64,000 bases of DNA from Saccoglossus kowalevskii (taxonomy: Eukaryota; Hemichordata; Enteropneusta; Harrimaniidae), in the NCBI RefSeq assembly GCF_000003605.2, contig NW_003157454.1, positions 1 to 64,000 of the forward strand, read 5' to 3'. The notes beneath the pieces were generated by a model. That model saw nothing but the letters and a program-made list of their open reading frames with translations, had not been told where the DNA came from and did not search any database. The position numbers were made by a program, and so were the translations under genes. Positions 48,961 through 59,893 of the stretch are shown here, one piece after another (within the stretch, counting starts at the first letter, position 1; every line of letters begins with the position of its first letter).

Positions 48961-49140
48961 ACTAATGGGTATCCAGTATTCAGAGCTAGGCATTGGTATA
49001 GGTTGCACTAATGGGTATCCAGTATTCAGAGCTAGGCATTGGTATAGGGTACACTAATGGGTATCCAGTATTCAGAGCTAGGCATTGGTATAGGTTGCAC
49101 TAATGGGTATCCAGTAGTCAGAGCTAGGCATTGGTATAGG

Positions 49141-49400
49141 TTGCACTAATTGGTATCCACTATTCAGAGCTAAGCATTGGTTTAGGTTGCACTAATGGGT
49201 ATCCAGTATTCAGAGCTAGGCATTGGTATAGGTTGCACTCATGGGTATCCAGTATTCAGAGCTAGGCATTGGTTTAGGTTGCACTAATGGGTATCCAATA
49301 TTCAGAGCTAGGCATTGGTTTAGGTTGCACTAATGGGTATCCAGTATTCAGAGCTAGGCATTGGTATAGGTTGCACTAATGGGTATCCATTATTCAGAGC
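49141..49400 (+). repeat. Block matching 62.28-62.54 kb (unaltered copy)
   Basis: The series is CTAATTGGTATCCACTATTC, CTAAGC, TTTAGG, TTGCACTCATGGG, CCAATATTC, then CCATTATTC with GGAATTGG. TTGCACTCATGGG is shared with 62371-62384 only, as far as I saw. Here the GAGCTAGG and CACTAAT boxes are intact, so this is the reference for the C-to-T patch downstream. Confidence 0.84.
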
Positions 49401-51780
49401 TAGGAATTGGTATAGGGTACACTAATGGGTATCCAGTATTCAAAGCTAGGCATTGGTTTAGGTTGCACTAATTGGTATCCTCTATTCAGAGCTAGGCATT
49501 GGTTTAGGTTGCACTAATGGGTATCCAGTATTCAGAGCTAGGCATTGGTATAGGTTGCACTAATGGGTATCCACTATTCAGAGCTAGGCATTGGTTTAGG
49601 TTGCACTAATGGGTATCCAGTATTCAGAGCTAGGCATTGGTATAGGTTGCACTAACTGGTATCCACAATTCAGAGCTAGGCATTGGTAAAGGTTGCACTA
49701 ATGGGTATCCAGTATTCCGAGCTAGGCATTGGTATAGGGTATACTAATCGGTATCCAGTATTCAGAGCTAGGCATTGGTTTAGGTTGCACTAATGGGTAT
49801 TCAGTATTCTGAGCTAGGCATTGGTATAAGTTGCACTAATGGGTACCCAGTATTCAGAGCTAGGCATTGGTATAGGTTCTACTAATGGGTATCCAGTATT
49901 CAGAGCTAGGCATTGGTATAGGTTGCGCTAATGGGTCTCCAGTATTCAGAGCTAGGCATTAGTATATGGTAAACTAATGGGTATCCAGTAATCAAAGCTA
50001 GGCATTGGTATAGGTTGCACTAATGGGTATCCAGTATTCAGGGCTAGACATTGGTATAGGTTGCACTAATGGGTATCCAGTATTCAGAGCTAGGCATTGG
50101 TATAGGGAAAACTAATGGGTATCCAGTATTCAGAGCTAGGCATTGGTATTGGGTGCACTAATGGGTATCCAGTATTCAGAGCAAGGCATTGGTATAGGGT
50201 ACACTAATGGGTATCCAGTATTGAGAGCAATGCATTGGCATAGTTGCACTAATGGGTATCCAGTATTCAGAGCTAGGCATTGGTTTAGGTTGCACTAATG
50301 GGTATCCAGTATTCAGAGCAAGGCATTGGTATAGGGTACACTAATTGGTATCCAGTATTCAGAGCTAAGCATTGGTATAGGGTACACTAATGGGTATCCA
50401 GTATTCAGAGCTAGGCATTGGTATAGGGTACACTAATGGGTATCCAGTATTCAGAGCTAGGCATTGGTATAGGTTGCACTAATGGGTATCCAGTATTCAG
50501 AGCTAGGCATTGGTATAGGGTACACTAATGGGTATCCAGTATTCAGAGCTAGGCATTGGTATAGGTTGCACTAATGGGTATCCAGTAGTCAGAGCTAGGC
50601 ATTGGTATAGGTTGCACTAATTGGTATCCACTATTCAGAGCTAAGCATTGGTTTAGGTTGCACTAATGGGTATCCAGTATTCAGAGCTAGGCATTGGTAT
50701 AGGTTGCACTAATTGGTATCCAGTATTCAGAGCTAGGCATTGGTTTAGGTTGCACTAATGGGTTTCCACTATTCAGAGCTAGGCATTGGTTTAGGTTGCA
50801 CTAATGGGTATCCAGTATTCAGAGCTAGGCATTGGTATAGGTTGCACTAATGGGTATCCAGTATTCAGAGCTAGGCATTGGTTTAGCTTGCACTAATGGG
50901 TATCCAGTATTCAAAGCTAGATATTGGTATAGGTTGCACTAATGGGTACCCAGTATTCAGAGCTAGGCATTGGTTTAGGTTGCACTAATGGGTATCCAGT
51001 ATTCAGAGCTAGGCATTGGTATAGGTTGCACTAATGGGTAGCCAGTATTCAGAGCTAGGCATTGGTATAGGTTGCACTAATTGGTATCATCTATTCAGAG
51101 CTTGGCATTGGTTTAGGTTGCACTAATGGGTATCCAGTATTCAGAGCTAGGCATTGGTATAGGTTGCACTAATGGGTATCCACTATTCAGAGCTAGGCAT
51201 TGGTTTAGGTTGCACTAATGGGTATCCAGTATTCAGAGCTAGGCATTGGTATAAGTTGCACTAATGGGTACCCAGTATTCAGAGCTAGGCATTGGTTTAG
51301 GTTGCACTAATGGGTATCCAGTATTCAGTGCTAGGCATTGATATAGGTTGCACTAATGGGTATCCAGTATTCAGAGCTAGGCATTAGTTTAGAGTACACT
51401 AATGGGTATCCAGTATTCAGAGCGAAGCATTGGTATAGGTTGCACTAATGAGTATCCAGTATTCAGTGCTAGGCATTGGTATAGGGTACATTAATGGGTA
51501 TCCACTATTCAGAGCTAGGCATTGGTATAGGGTACACTAATGGGTATCCAGTATTCAGAGCTAGGCATTGGTATAGGTTGCACTAATGGGTATCCAGTAT
51601 TCAGAGCGAGGGATTGGTATAGGTTGCACTAATGGGTATCCAGTATTCAGAGCTAGTCATTGGTATAGGTTCTACTAATGGGTATCCAGTATTCAGAGCT
51701 AGGCATTGGTATAGGTTGCACTAATGGGTATCCAGTATTCAGAGCTAGGCATTGGTATACGGTAAACTAATGGGTATCCA

Positions 51781-53340
51781 GTATTCAGAGCTAGGCATTG
51801 GTTTAGCTTGCACTAATGGGTATCCAGTATTCAAAGCTAGATATTGGTATAGGTTGCACTAATGGGTACACAGTATTCAGAGCTAGGCATTGGTTTAGGT
51901 TGCACTAATGGGTATCCAGTATTCAGAGTTAGGCATTGGTATAGGTTGCACTAATGGGTATCCAGTATTCAGAGCTAGGCACTGGTATAGGTTGCACTAA
52001 TTGGTATCCACGATTCAGAGCTAGGCATTGGTTTAGGTTGCACTAATGGGTATCCAGTATTCAGAGCTAGGCATTGGTATAGGTTGCACTAATGGGTATC
52101 CACTATTCAGAGCTAGGCATTGGTTTAGGTTGCACTAATGGGTATCCAGTATTCAGAGCTAGGCATTGGTATAGGTTGCACTAATGGGTATCCAGTACTC
52201 AGAGCTAGGCATTTGGTAAAGGTTGCACTAATGGGTATCCAGTATTCAGAGCTAGGCATTGGTATATTGTATACTAATAGGTATCCAGTATTCAGAGCTA
52301 GGCATTGGTTTAGGTTGCACTAATGGGTATCCAGTATTCTGAGCTACGCATTGGTACAAGTTGCACTAATGGGTACCCAGTATTCAGAGCTAGGCATTGG
52401 TTTCGGTTGCACTAATCGGTATCCAGTATTCAGAGTTAGGCATTGTTATAGGTTGCACTAATGGGTATCCAGAATTCAGAGCTAGGCATTGGTATAGGTT
52501 GCACTAATGGGTATCCAGTATCCAGAGCTAGGCATTGGTATATGTTGCACTAATGGGTATCCAGTATTTAGAGCCTGCCATTGGTTTAGGTTGCACTAAT
52601 GCGTATCCAGTATTCAGAGCTAGGTATTGGTTTAGGTTGCACTAATGGGTATCCAGTATCCAGAGCTAGGCATCGGTATAGGTTGCACTAATGGGTATCC
52701 AGTATTCAGAGCTAGGCATTGGTATAGGTTGCACTAATGGGTATCCAGTATTCAGAGCTAGGCATTAGTTTAGGGTACACTAATGGGTATCCAGTATTCA
52801 GAGCGAAGCATTGGTATAGATTGCACTAATGAGTATCCAGTATTCAGAGCTAGGCATTGGTATAGGGTACATTAATGGGTATCCAGTATTCAGAGCTAGG
52901 CATTGGTATAGGGTACACTAATGGGTATCCAGTATTCAGAGCGAGTGATTGGTATAGGTTGCACTAATGGGTATCCAGTATTCAGAGCTAGTCATTGGTA
53001 TAGGTTCTACTAATGGGTATCTAGTATTCAGAGCTAGGCATTGGTATAGGTTGCACTAATGGGTATCCAGTATTCAGAGCTAGGCATTGGTATACGGTAA
53101 ACTAATGGGTATCCAGTATTCAGAGCTAGGCATTGGTATAGGTTGCACTAATGGGTATTCAGTATTCAGGGCTAGGCATTGGTATAGGTTGCACTAATGG
53201 GTATCCAGTATTCAGAGCTAGGCATTGGTATAGGGAAAACTAATGGGTATCCAGTATTCAGAGCTAGGCATTGGTTTAGGTTGCACTAATGGGTATCCAG
53301 TATTCAAAGCTAGGTATTGGTATAGGTTGCACTAATGGGT
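51781..53340 (+). repeat. Block related to 8.3-9.3 kb; first copy of a 21-mer pair
   Basis: GCTTGCAC, CAAAGCTAGATATTGG, TACACAGTATTC (51868), CACTGG, TAAAGG with one extra T near 52211, TTCTGAGC, KpnI-type TACCC, TTTCGG (52401), the EcoRI unit at 52472, GAGCCTGCC, GCGTATCC, CATCGG, GAGCGAAGC and GTACATTAAT (52867) follow the 8.3-9.3 kb order. TTTCGG, EcoRI and GTACATT each recur 966 bp later (21 x 46). Confidence 0.86.
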
Positions 53341-53366
53341 ATCCAGTATTCAGAGCTAGGCATTGG

Positions 53367-53880
53367 TTTCGGTTGCACTAATCGGTATCCAGTATTCAGA
53401 GTTAGGCATTGTTATAGGTTGCACTAATGGGTATCCAGAATTCAAAGCTAGGCATTGGTATAGGTTGCACTAATGGGTATCCAGTATCCAGAGCTAGGCA
53501 TTGGTATATGTTGCACTAATGGGTATCCAGTATTTAGAGCCTGCCATTGGTTTAGGTTGCACTAATGCGTATCCAGTATTCAGAGCTAGGTATTGGTTTA
53601 GGTTGCACTAATGGGTATCCAGTATCCAGAGCTAGGCATCGGTATAGGTTGCACTAATGGGTATCCAGTATTCAGAGCTAGGCATTGGTATAGGTTGCAC
53701 TAATGGGTATCCAGTATTCAGAGCTAGGCATTAGTTTAGGGTACACTAATGGGTATCCAGTATTCAGAGCGAAGCATTGGTATAGATTGCACTAATGAGT
53801 ATCCAGTATTCAGAGCTAGGCATTGGTATAGGGTACATTAATGGGTATCCAGTATTCAGAGCTAGGCATTGGTATAGGGT
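53367..53880 (+). repeat. Second copy of the 21-monomer pair
   Basis: TTTCGG at 53367, the EcoRI unit at 53438 and GTACATT at 53833 each lie exactly 966 bp after their counterparts. A private change is TTCAAAGC after the EcoRI site. Past 53.95 kb it meets a GGTCTCC, GGTATATGG, GGGAAAAC and GGTATTGGG series like that at 40.6 kb. Confidence 0.86.
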
Positions 53881-54299
53881 ACACTAATGGGTATCCAGTA
53901 TTCAGAGCTAGGCATTGGTATAGGTTGCACTAATGGGTATCCAGTATTCAGAGTGAGGGCATTGGTATAGGTTGCACTAATGGGTCTCCAGTATTCAGAG
54001 CTAGGCATTGGTATATGGTAAACTAATGGGTATCCAGTATTCAAAGCTAGGCATTGGTATAGGTTGCACTAATGGGTATCCAGTATTCAGGGCTAGGCAT
54101 TGGTATAGGTTGCACTAATGGGTATCCAGTATTCAGAGCTCGGCATTGGTATAGGGAAAACTAATGGGTATCCAGTATTCAGAGCTAGGCATTGGTATTG
54201 GGTGCACTAATTGGTATCCAGTAATCAGAGCAAGGCATTGGTATAGGGTACACTAATGGGTATCCAGTATTGAGAGCAATGCATTGGCATAGGTTTCAC

Positions 54300-55380
54300 T
54301 AATGGGTATCCAGTATTCAGAGCTAGGCATTGGTTTAGGTTGCACTAATGGGTATCCAGTATTCAGAGCTAGGCATTGGTATAGGGTATACTAATGGGTA
54401 TCCAGTATTCAGAGCTAAGCATTGGTATAGGGTACACTAATGGGTATCCAGTATTCAGAGCTAGGCATTGGTATAGGGTACACTAATGGGTGTCCAGTAT
54501 TCAGAGCTAGGCATTGGTATAGGTTGCACTAATGGGTATCCAGTATTCAGAGATAGGAATTGGTATAGGGTACACTAATGGGTATCCAGTATTCAGAGCT
54601 AGGCATTGGTTTAGCTTGCACTAATGGGTATCCATTATTCAAAGCTAGATATTGGTATAGGTTGCACTAATGGGTACCCAGTATTCAGAGCTGGGCATTA
54701 GTTTAGGTTGCACTAATGGGTATCCCGTATTCAGAGTTAGGCATTGGTATAGGATGCACTAATGGGTATCCAGTATTCAGAGCTAGGCATTGGTATAGGT
54801 TGCACTAATTGGTATCCTCTATTCAGAGCTAGGCATTGGTTTAGGTTGCACTAATGGGTATCCAGTATTCAGAGCTAGGCATTGGTATAGGTTGCACTAA
54901 TGGGTATCCACTATTCAGAGCTAGGCATTGGTTTAGGTTGCACTAATGGGTATCCAGTGTTCAGAGCTAGGCATTGGTATAGGTTGCACTAACGGGTATC
55001 CAGTATTCAGAGCTAGGCATTGGTAAAGGTTGCCCTAATGGGTATCCAGTATTCCGAGCTAGGCATTGGTATAGGGTATACTATATAGGTATCCAGTATT
55101 CAGAGCTAGGCATTGGTTTAGGTTGCACTAATGGGTACCCAGTATTCAGAGCTAGGCATTGGTATAGGTTGCACTAATCGGTATCCAGTATTCAGAGCTA
55201 GGCATTGGTATAGGTTGCACTAATGGGTATCCAGTATTCAGAGCTAGGCATTGGTATAGGGTACACTAATGGGTATCCAGTATTCAGAGCTAGGCATTGG
55301 TATAGGTTGCACTAATGGGTATCCAGTATTCAGAGCTAGGCATTGGTATAGGTTGCACTAATGGGTATCCATTATTCAGA
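54300..55380 (+). repeat. Mixed monomers, no clean block boundary
   Basis: A and B units are mixed with GCTTGCAC, CAAAGCTAGATATTGG, KpnI-type TACCC, TATCCTC and TAAAGG units in an order resembling 47.7-48.2 kb and 62.6-63.1 kb. One unit near 55082 (CTATATAGG) is one base long. No gene or insertion is visible. Confidence 0.78.
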
Positions 55381-55389
55381 GCTAGGCAT

Positions 55390-56700
55390 TGGTTTAGGGT
55401 ACACTAATGGGTATCCAGTATTAAGAGCAATGCATTGGTGTAGGTTGCACTAATGGGTATCCAGTATTCAGAGCTAGGCATTGGTATAGGGTAAACTAAT
55501 GGGTATCCAGTATTCAGAGCTAGGCATTGGCTTAGGTTGCACTAATGGGTATCCAGTATTCAGAGCAAGGCATTGGTATAGGTTGCACTAATGGGTATCC
55601 AGTATTCAGAGCGAGGCATTGGTATAGGTTGCACTAATGGGTATCCAGTATTCAGAGCTAGGAATTGGTATAGGGTACACTAATGGGTATCCAGTATTCA
55701 GAGCTAGGCATTGGTATAGGTTGCACTAATGGGTATCCAGTATTCAGAGCAATGCATTGGTATAGGCTGCACTAATGGGTATCCAGTATTCAGAGCTAGG
55801 CAATGGTATAGGGTGCACTAATGGGTATCCAGTATTCAGAGCTAGGCATTGGAATAGGTTGCACTAATGGGTATCCAATATTCAGAGCTAGGCATTGTTA
55901 TAGGTTGCACTAATGGGTATCCAGTATTCAGAGCTAGGCATTGGTATAGGGTACACTAATGGGTATCCAGTATTCAGAGCTAGGCATTGGTATAGGTTGC
56001 ACTAATGGGTATCCAGTATTCAGAGCTAGGCATTGGTTTAGGTTGCACTAATGGGTATCCAGTATTCAGAGCGAGGCATTGGTATAGGTTGCACTAATGG
56101 GTATCCAGTATTCAGAGCAAGGCATTGGTATAGGGTACACTGATGGGTATAAAGTATTCAGAGCTAGGCATTGGTATAGGGTACACTAATGGGTATCCAG
56201 TATTCAGAGCTAGGCATTGGTATAGGGTACACTAATGGGTATCCAGTATTCAGAGCTAGGCATTGGTATAGGTTGCACTAATGGGTATCCAGTTTTCAGA
56301 GCTAGGCATTGGTATAGGTTGCACTAATGGGTATCCAGTATTTAGAGATAGGCATTGGTATAGGGTACACTAATGGGTATCCAGTATTCAGAGCTAGGCA
56401 TTGGTATAGGTTGCACTAATGGGTATCAAGTATTCAGAGCTAGGCATTGGTTTAGGTTGCACTAATGGGTATCCAGTATTCAGAGCGAGGCATTGGTATA
56501 GGTTGCACTAATGGGTATCCAGTATTCAGAGCTAGGCATTGATATAGGGTACACTAATGGGTATCCAGTATTCAGAGCTAGGCATTGGTATAGGGTACAC
56601 TAACGGGTATCCAGTAATCAGAGCTAGGCATTGGTATAGGGTACACTAATGGGTATCCAGTATTCAGAGCTAGGCATTTGTATAGGTTGCACTAATGGGT
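55390..56700 (+). repeat. GGTGTAGG plus alpha block, copy of the 5.3 kb region
   Basis: GGTGTAGG at 55437 and GGCTGCAC at 55765 are 328 bp apart, the same as 5333 to 5661. The series then runs through GGCAATGG, GGAATAGG, CCAATATTC, CATTGTTATAGG, GAGCGAGG, GAGCAAGG, GATGGGTATAAAG, CATTGATATAGGG and TAACGGG (56601), as in the alpha blocks near 4 kb and 25.5 kb. Confidence 0.86.
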
Positions 56701-57564
56701 ATCCAGTAGTCAGAGCTAGGCATTGGTATAGGTTGCACTAATTGGTATCCACTATTCAGAGCTAAGCATTGGTTTAGGTTGCACTAATGGGAATACAGTA
56801 TTCTGAGCTAGGCATTGGTATAGGTTGCACTAATGGGTATCCAGTATTCAGGTCTAGGCATTGGTTTAGGTTGCACTAATGGGTATCCAATATTCAGAGC
56901 TAGGCATTGGTACAGGTTGCACTAATGGGTATCCAATATTCAGAGCTAGGCATTAGTTTAGGTTGCACTAATGGGTATCCAGTATTCAGAGCTAGGCATT
57001 GGTTTAGGTTGCACTAATGGGTATCCAGTATTCAGAGCTAGGAATTGGTATAGGGTACACTAATGGGTATCCAGTATTCAGAGCTAGGCATTGGTTTAGC
57101 TTGCACTAATGGGTATCCAGTATTCAAAGCTAGATATTGGTATAGGTTGCACTAATGGGTACCCAGTATTCAGAGCTAGGCATTGGTTTAGGTTGCACTA
57201 ATGGGTATCCAGTATTCAGAGTTAGGCATTGGTATAGGTTGCACTAATGGGTATCCAGTATTCAGAGCTAGGCACTGGTATAGGTTGCACTAATTGGTAT
57301 CCACTATTCAGAGCTAGGCATTGGTTTAGGTTGCACTAATGGGTATCCAGAATTCAGAGCTAGGCATTGGTATAGGTTGCACTAATGGGTATCCACTATT
57401 CAGAGCTTGGCATTGGTTTAGGTTGCACTAATGGGTATCTAGTATTCAGAGCTAGGCATAGGTATAGGTTGCACTAATGGGTATCCAGTACTCAGAGCTA
57501 GGCATTGGTAAAGGTTGCACTAATGGGTATCCAGTATTCAGAGCTAGGCATTGGTATAGGGTAT

Positions 57565-57990
57565 ACTAATAGTATCCAGTATTCAGTGCTAGGCATTGGT
57601 TTAGTTGCAATAATGGTATCCAGTATTCTGAGCTAGGCATTGGTATAGTTGCACTAATGGGTACCCAGTATTCAGAGCTAGGCATTGGTTTAGGTTGCAC
57701 TAATGGGTATCCAGTATTCAGAGCTAGGCATTGGTATAGGGTACACTAATGGGTATCCAGTATTCAGAGCTAAGCATTGGTATAGGGTACACTAATGGGT
57801 ATCCAGTATTCAGAGCTAGGCATTAGTTTAGAGTACACTAATGGGTATCCAGTATTCAGAGCGAAGCATTGGTTTAGGTTGCACTAATGGGTATCCAGTA
57901 TTCAGAGCTAGGCATTGGTATAGGTTGCACTAATGGGTATCCAGTATCAGAGCTAGGCATTGGTATAGGTTGCACTAATGGGTATCCAGT
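57565..57990 (+). repeat. Second cluster of single-base deletions
   Basis: One-base losses occur in AATAGTATCC (57571), TTTAGTTGC (57603), AATGGTATCC (57615) and TATAGTTGC (57647), then in two TATCAG boxes near 57945 and 57990. All are in short runs of equal bases. Four of them lie within 80 bp. They let a plus-strand frame stay open for 60 codons from 57887, which I do not regard as a gene. Confidence 0.85.
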
Positions 57991-58104
57991 ATCAGAGCTA
58001 GGCATTGGTATCGGTTGCACTAATGGGTATCCAGTATTCAGAGCTAGACATTGGAATAGGGTGCACTAATGGGTATCCAGTATTCAGAGCTAGGCATTGG
58101 TATA

Positions 58105-58150
58105 GGTTGCACTAATGGGTATCCAGTATTCAGAGCTAGGCATTGGTATA
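58105..58150 (+). repeat. Exemplar consensus monomer (A type, GGTTGCAC junction)
   Basis: This copy matches the majority base at every position and is followed directly by an identical one (58151-58196). It starts with the GGTTGCAC junction box, followed by the conserved CTAATGGGTATCC, then CAGT, ATTCAGAG, the CTAGG segment, CATTGG and the TATA end. Composition is 13 G, 7 C, 12 A and 14 T, with no CpG. It contains one AGCT (AluI) site and no EcoRI, KpnI or RsaI site. The phase of the start is arbitrary, because a tandem unit has no natural first base. Confidence 0.95.
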
Positions 58151-58380
58151 GGTTGCACTAATGGGTATCCAGTATTCAGAGCTAGGCATTGGTATAGGTT
58201 GCACTAATTGGTATCCACTATTCAGAGCTAGGCATTGGTTTAGGTTGCACTAATGGGTATCCAGTATTCAGAGCTAGGCATTGGTATAGGTTACACTAAT
58301 GGGTATCCAGTATTCAGAGCTAAGCATTGGTATAGGTTGCACTAATGGGTATCCAGTATTCAGAGCTAGGCATTAGTTTA

Positions 58381-58870
58381 GGGTACACTAATGGGTATCC
58401 AGTATTCAGAGCGAGGCATTGGTATGGGTTGCACTAATGAGTATCCAGTATTCAGAGCTAGGCATTGGTATAGGGTACACTAATGGGTATCCAGTATTCA
58501 GAACTAGGCATTGGTATAGGGTACACTAATGGGTATCCAGTATTCAGAGCTAGGCATTGGTATAGGTTGCACTAATGGGTATCCAGTATTCAGAGCTAGG
58601 CATTGGTATAGGTTCCACTAATGGGTATCCAGTATTCAGAGCTAGGCATTGGTATAGGTTGCACTAATGGGTATCCAGTATTCAGAGCTAAACATTGGTA
58701 TAGGGTAAACTAATGGGTATCCAGTATTCAAAGCTAGGCATAGGTATAGGTTGCACTAATGGGTATCCAGTATTCAGGGCTAGGAATTGGTATAGGTTGC
58801 ACTAATGGGTATCCAGTATTCAGAGCTAGGTATTGGTATAGGGAAAACTAATGGGTATCCAGTATTCAGA
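58381..58870 (+). repeat. Block P, copy 2
   Basis: The order GAGCGAGG with TATGGG, ATGAGTATCC, GGTTCCAC, CTAAACATTGG (58691), GGGTAAAC, GGCATAGG, CAGGGC, GGAATTGG, GGTATTGG and GGGAAAAC matches 781-1450. The AACATT markers are 57,410 bp apart, 1248 monomers plus 2 bp. Confidence 0.84.
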
Positions 58871-59099
58871 GCTAGGCATTGGTTTAGGTTGCACTAATGG
58901 GTATCCAGTATTCAACGCTAGGCATTGCTATAGGTTGCACTAATGGGTATCCAGTATTTAGAGCTAGGCATTGGTATAGGTTGCACTAATGGGTATCCAG
59001 TATTCAGAGCAATGCATTGGTATAGGTTGCACTAATGGGTATCCAGTATTCAGAGCTAGGCATTGGTATAGGTTGCACTAATGGGTATCCAGTATTCAG

Positions 59100-59640
59100 A
59101 GCAATGCATTGGTATAGGGTGCACTGATGGTATCCATTATTCAGAGTTAGGCATTGGTATAGGTTGCACTAATGGGTATCTATTATTCAGAGCTAGGCAT
59201 TGGTTTAGGGTACACTAATGGGTATCCAGTATTCAGAGCAATGCATTGGTATAGGTGGCACTAATGGGTATCCAATATTCAGAGCTAGGCATTGGTTTAG
59301 GGTACACTAATGGGTATCCAGTATTCAGAGCAATGCATTGGTATAGGTTGCACTAATGGGTATCCATTATTCAGAGCTAGGCATTGGTTTAGGGTACACT
59401 AATGGGTATCCAGTATTCAGAGCAATGTATTGGTATAGGTGGCACTAATGGGTATCCAATATTCAGAGCTAGGCATTGGTTTAGGGTACACTAATGGGTA
59501 TCCAGTATTCAGAGCAATGCATTGGTATAGGTTGCACTAATGGGTATCCAGTATTCAGAGCTAGGCATTGGTTTAGGGTACACTAATGGGTATCCCGGTA
59601 TTCAGAGCAATGCATTGGTATAGGTTGCACTTATGGGTAT
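59100..59640 (+). repeat. Long 92-bp dimer tract with an internal 184-bp duplication
   Basis: AATG units with TATAGG alternate with TTTAGGGTACAC units for about ten monomers, the cleanest dimer run in the window. The GGTGGCAC box at 59254 recurs at 59438, exactly 184 bp on, so two dimers have been duplicated. It opens with the GTGCACTGATGG unit (59119). A unit near 59592 reads TATCCCGG and is one base long. Confidence 0.86.
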
Positions 59641-59893
59641 CCAGTATTCAGAGCTAGGCATTGGTATAGGTTGCACTAATGGGTATCCATTATTCAGAGC
59701 AATGCATTGGTATAGATTGCACTAATGGGTATCCAGTATTCAGAGCAATGCATTGGTATAGGTTGCACTAATGGGTATCCAGTATTCAGAGCTAGGCATT
59801 GGTATAGGTTGCACTAATGGGTATCCAGTATTCAGAGCTAGGCATTGGTATATGTTGCACTAATGGGTATCCAGTATTCAGAGCTAGGCATTG

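Noticed and set aside
52138-52323. Plus-strand open frame of 61 codons
   Set aside because: It depends on the extra T in CATTTGG near 52211; the related block at 8.6 kb does not have it. Satellite peptide only.
53862-54044. Minus-strand open frame of 60 codons
   Set aside because: It is opened by the extra base in GAGTGAGGGC near 53955. The peptide is the same satellite translation.
57887-58069. Plus-strand open frame of 60 codons
   Set aside because: It is opened by two TATCAG losses near 57945 and 57990. The peptide is a three-fold satellite translation with no independent support.
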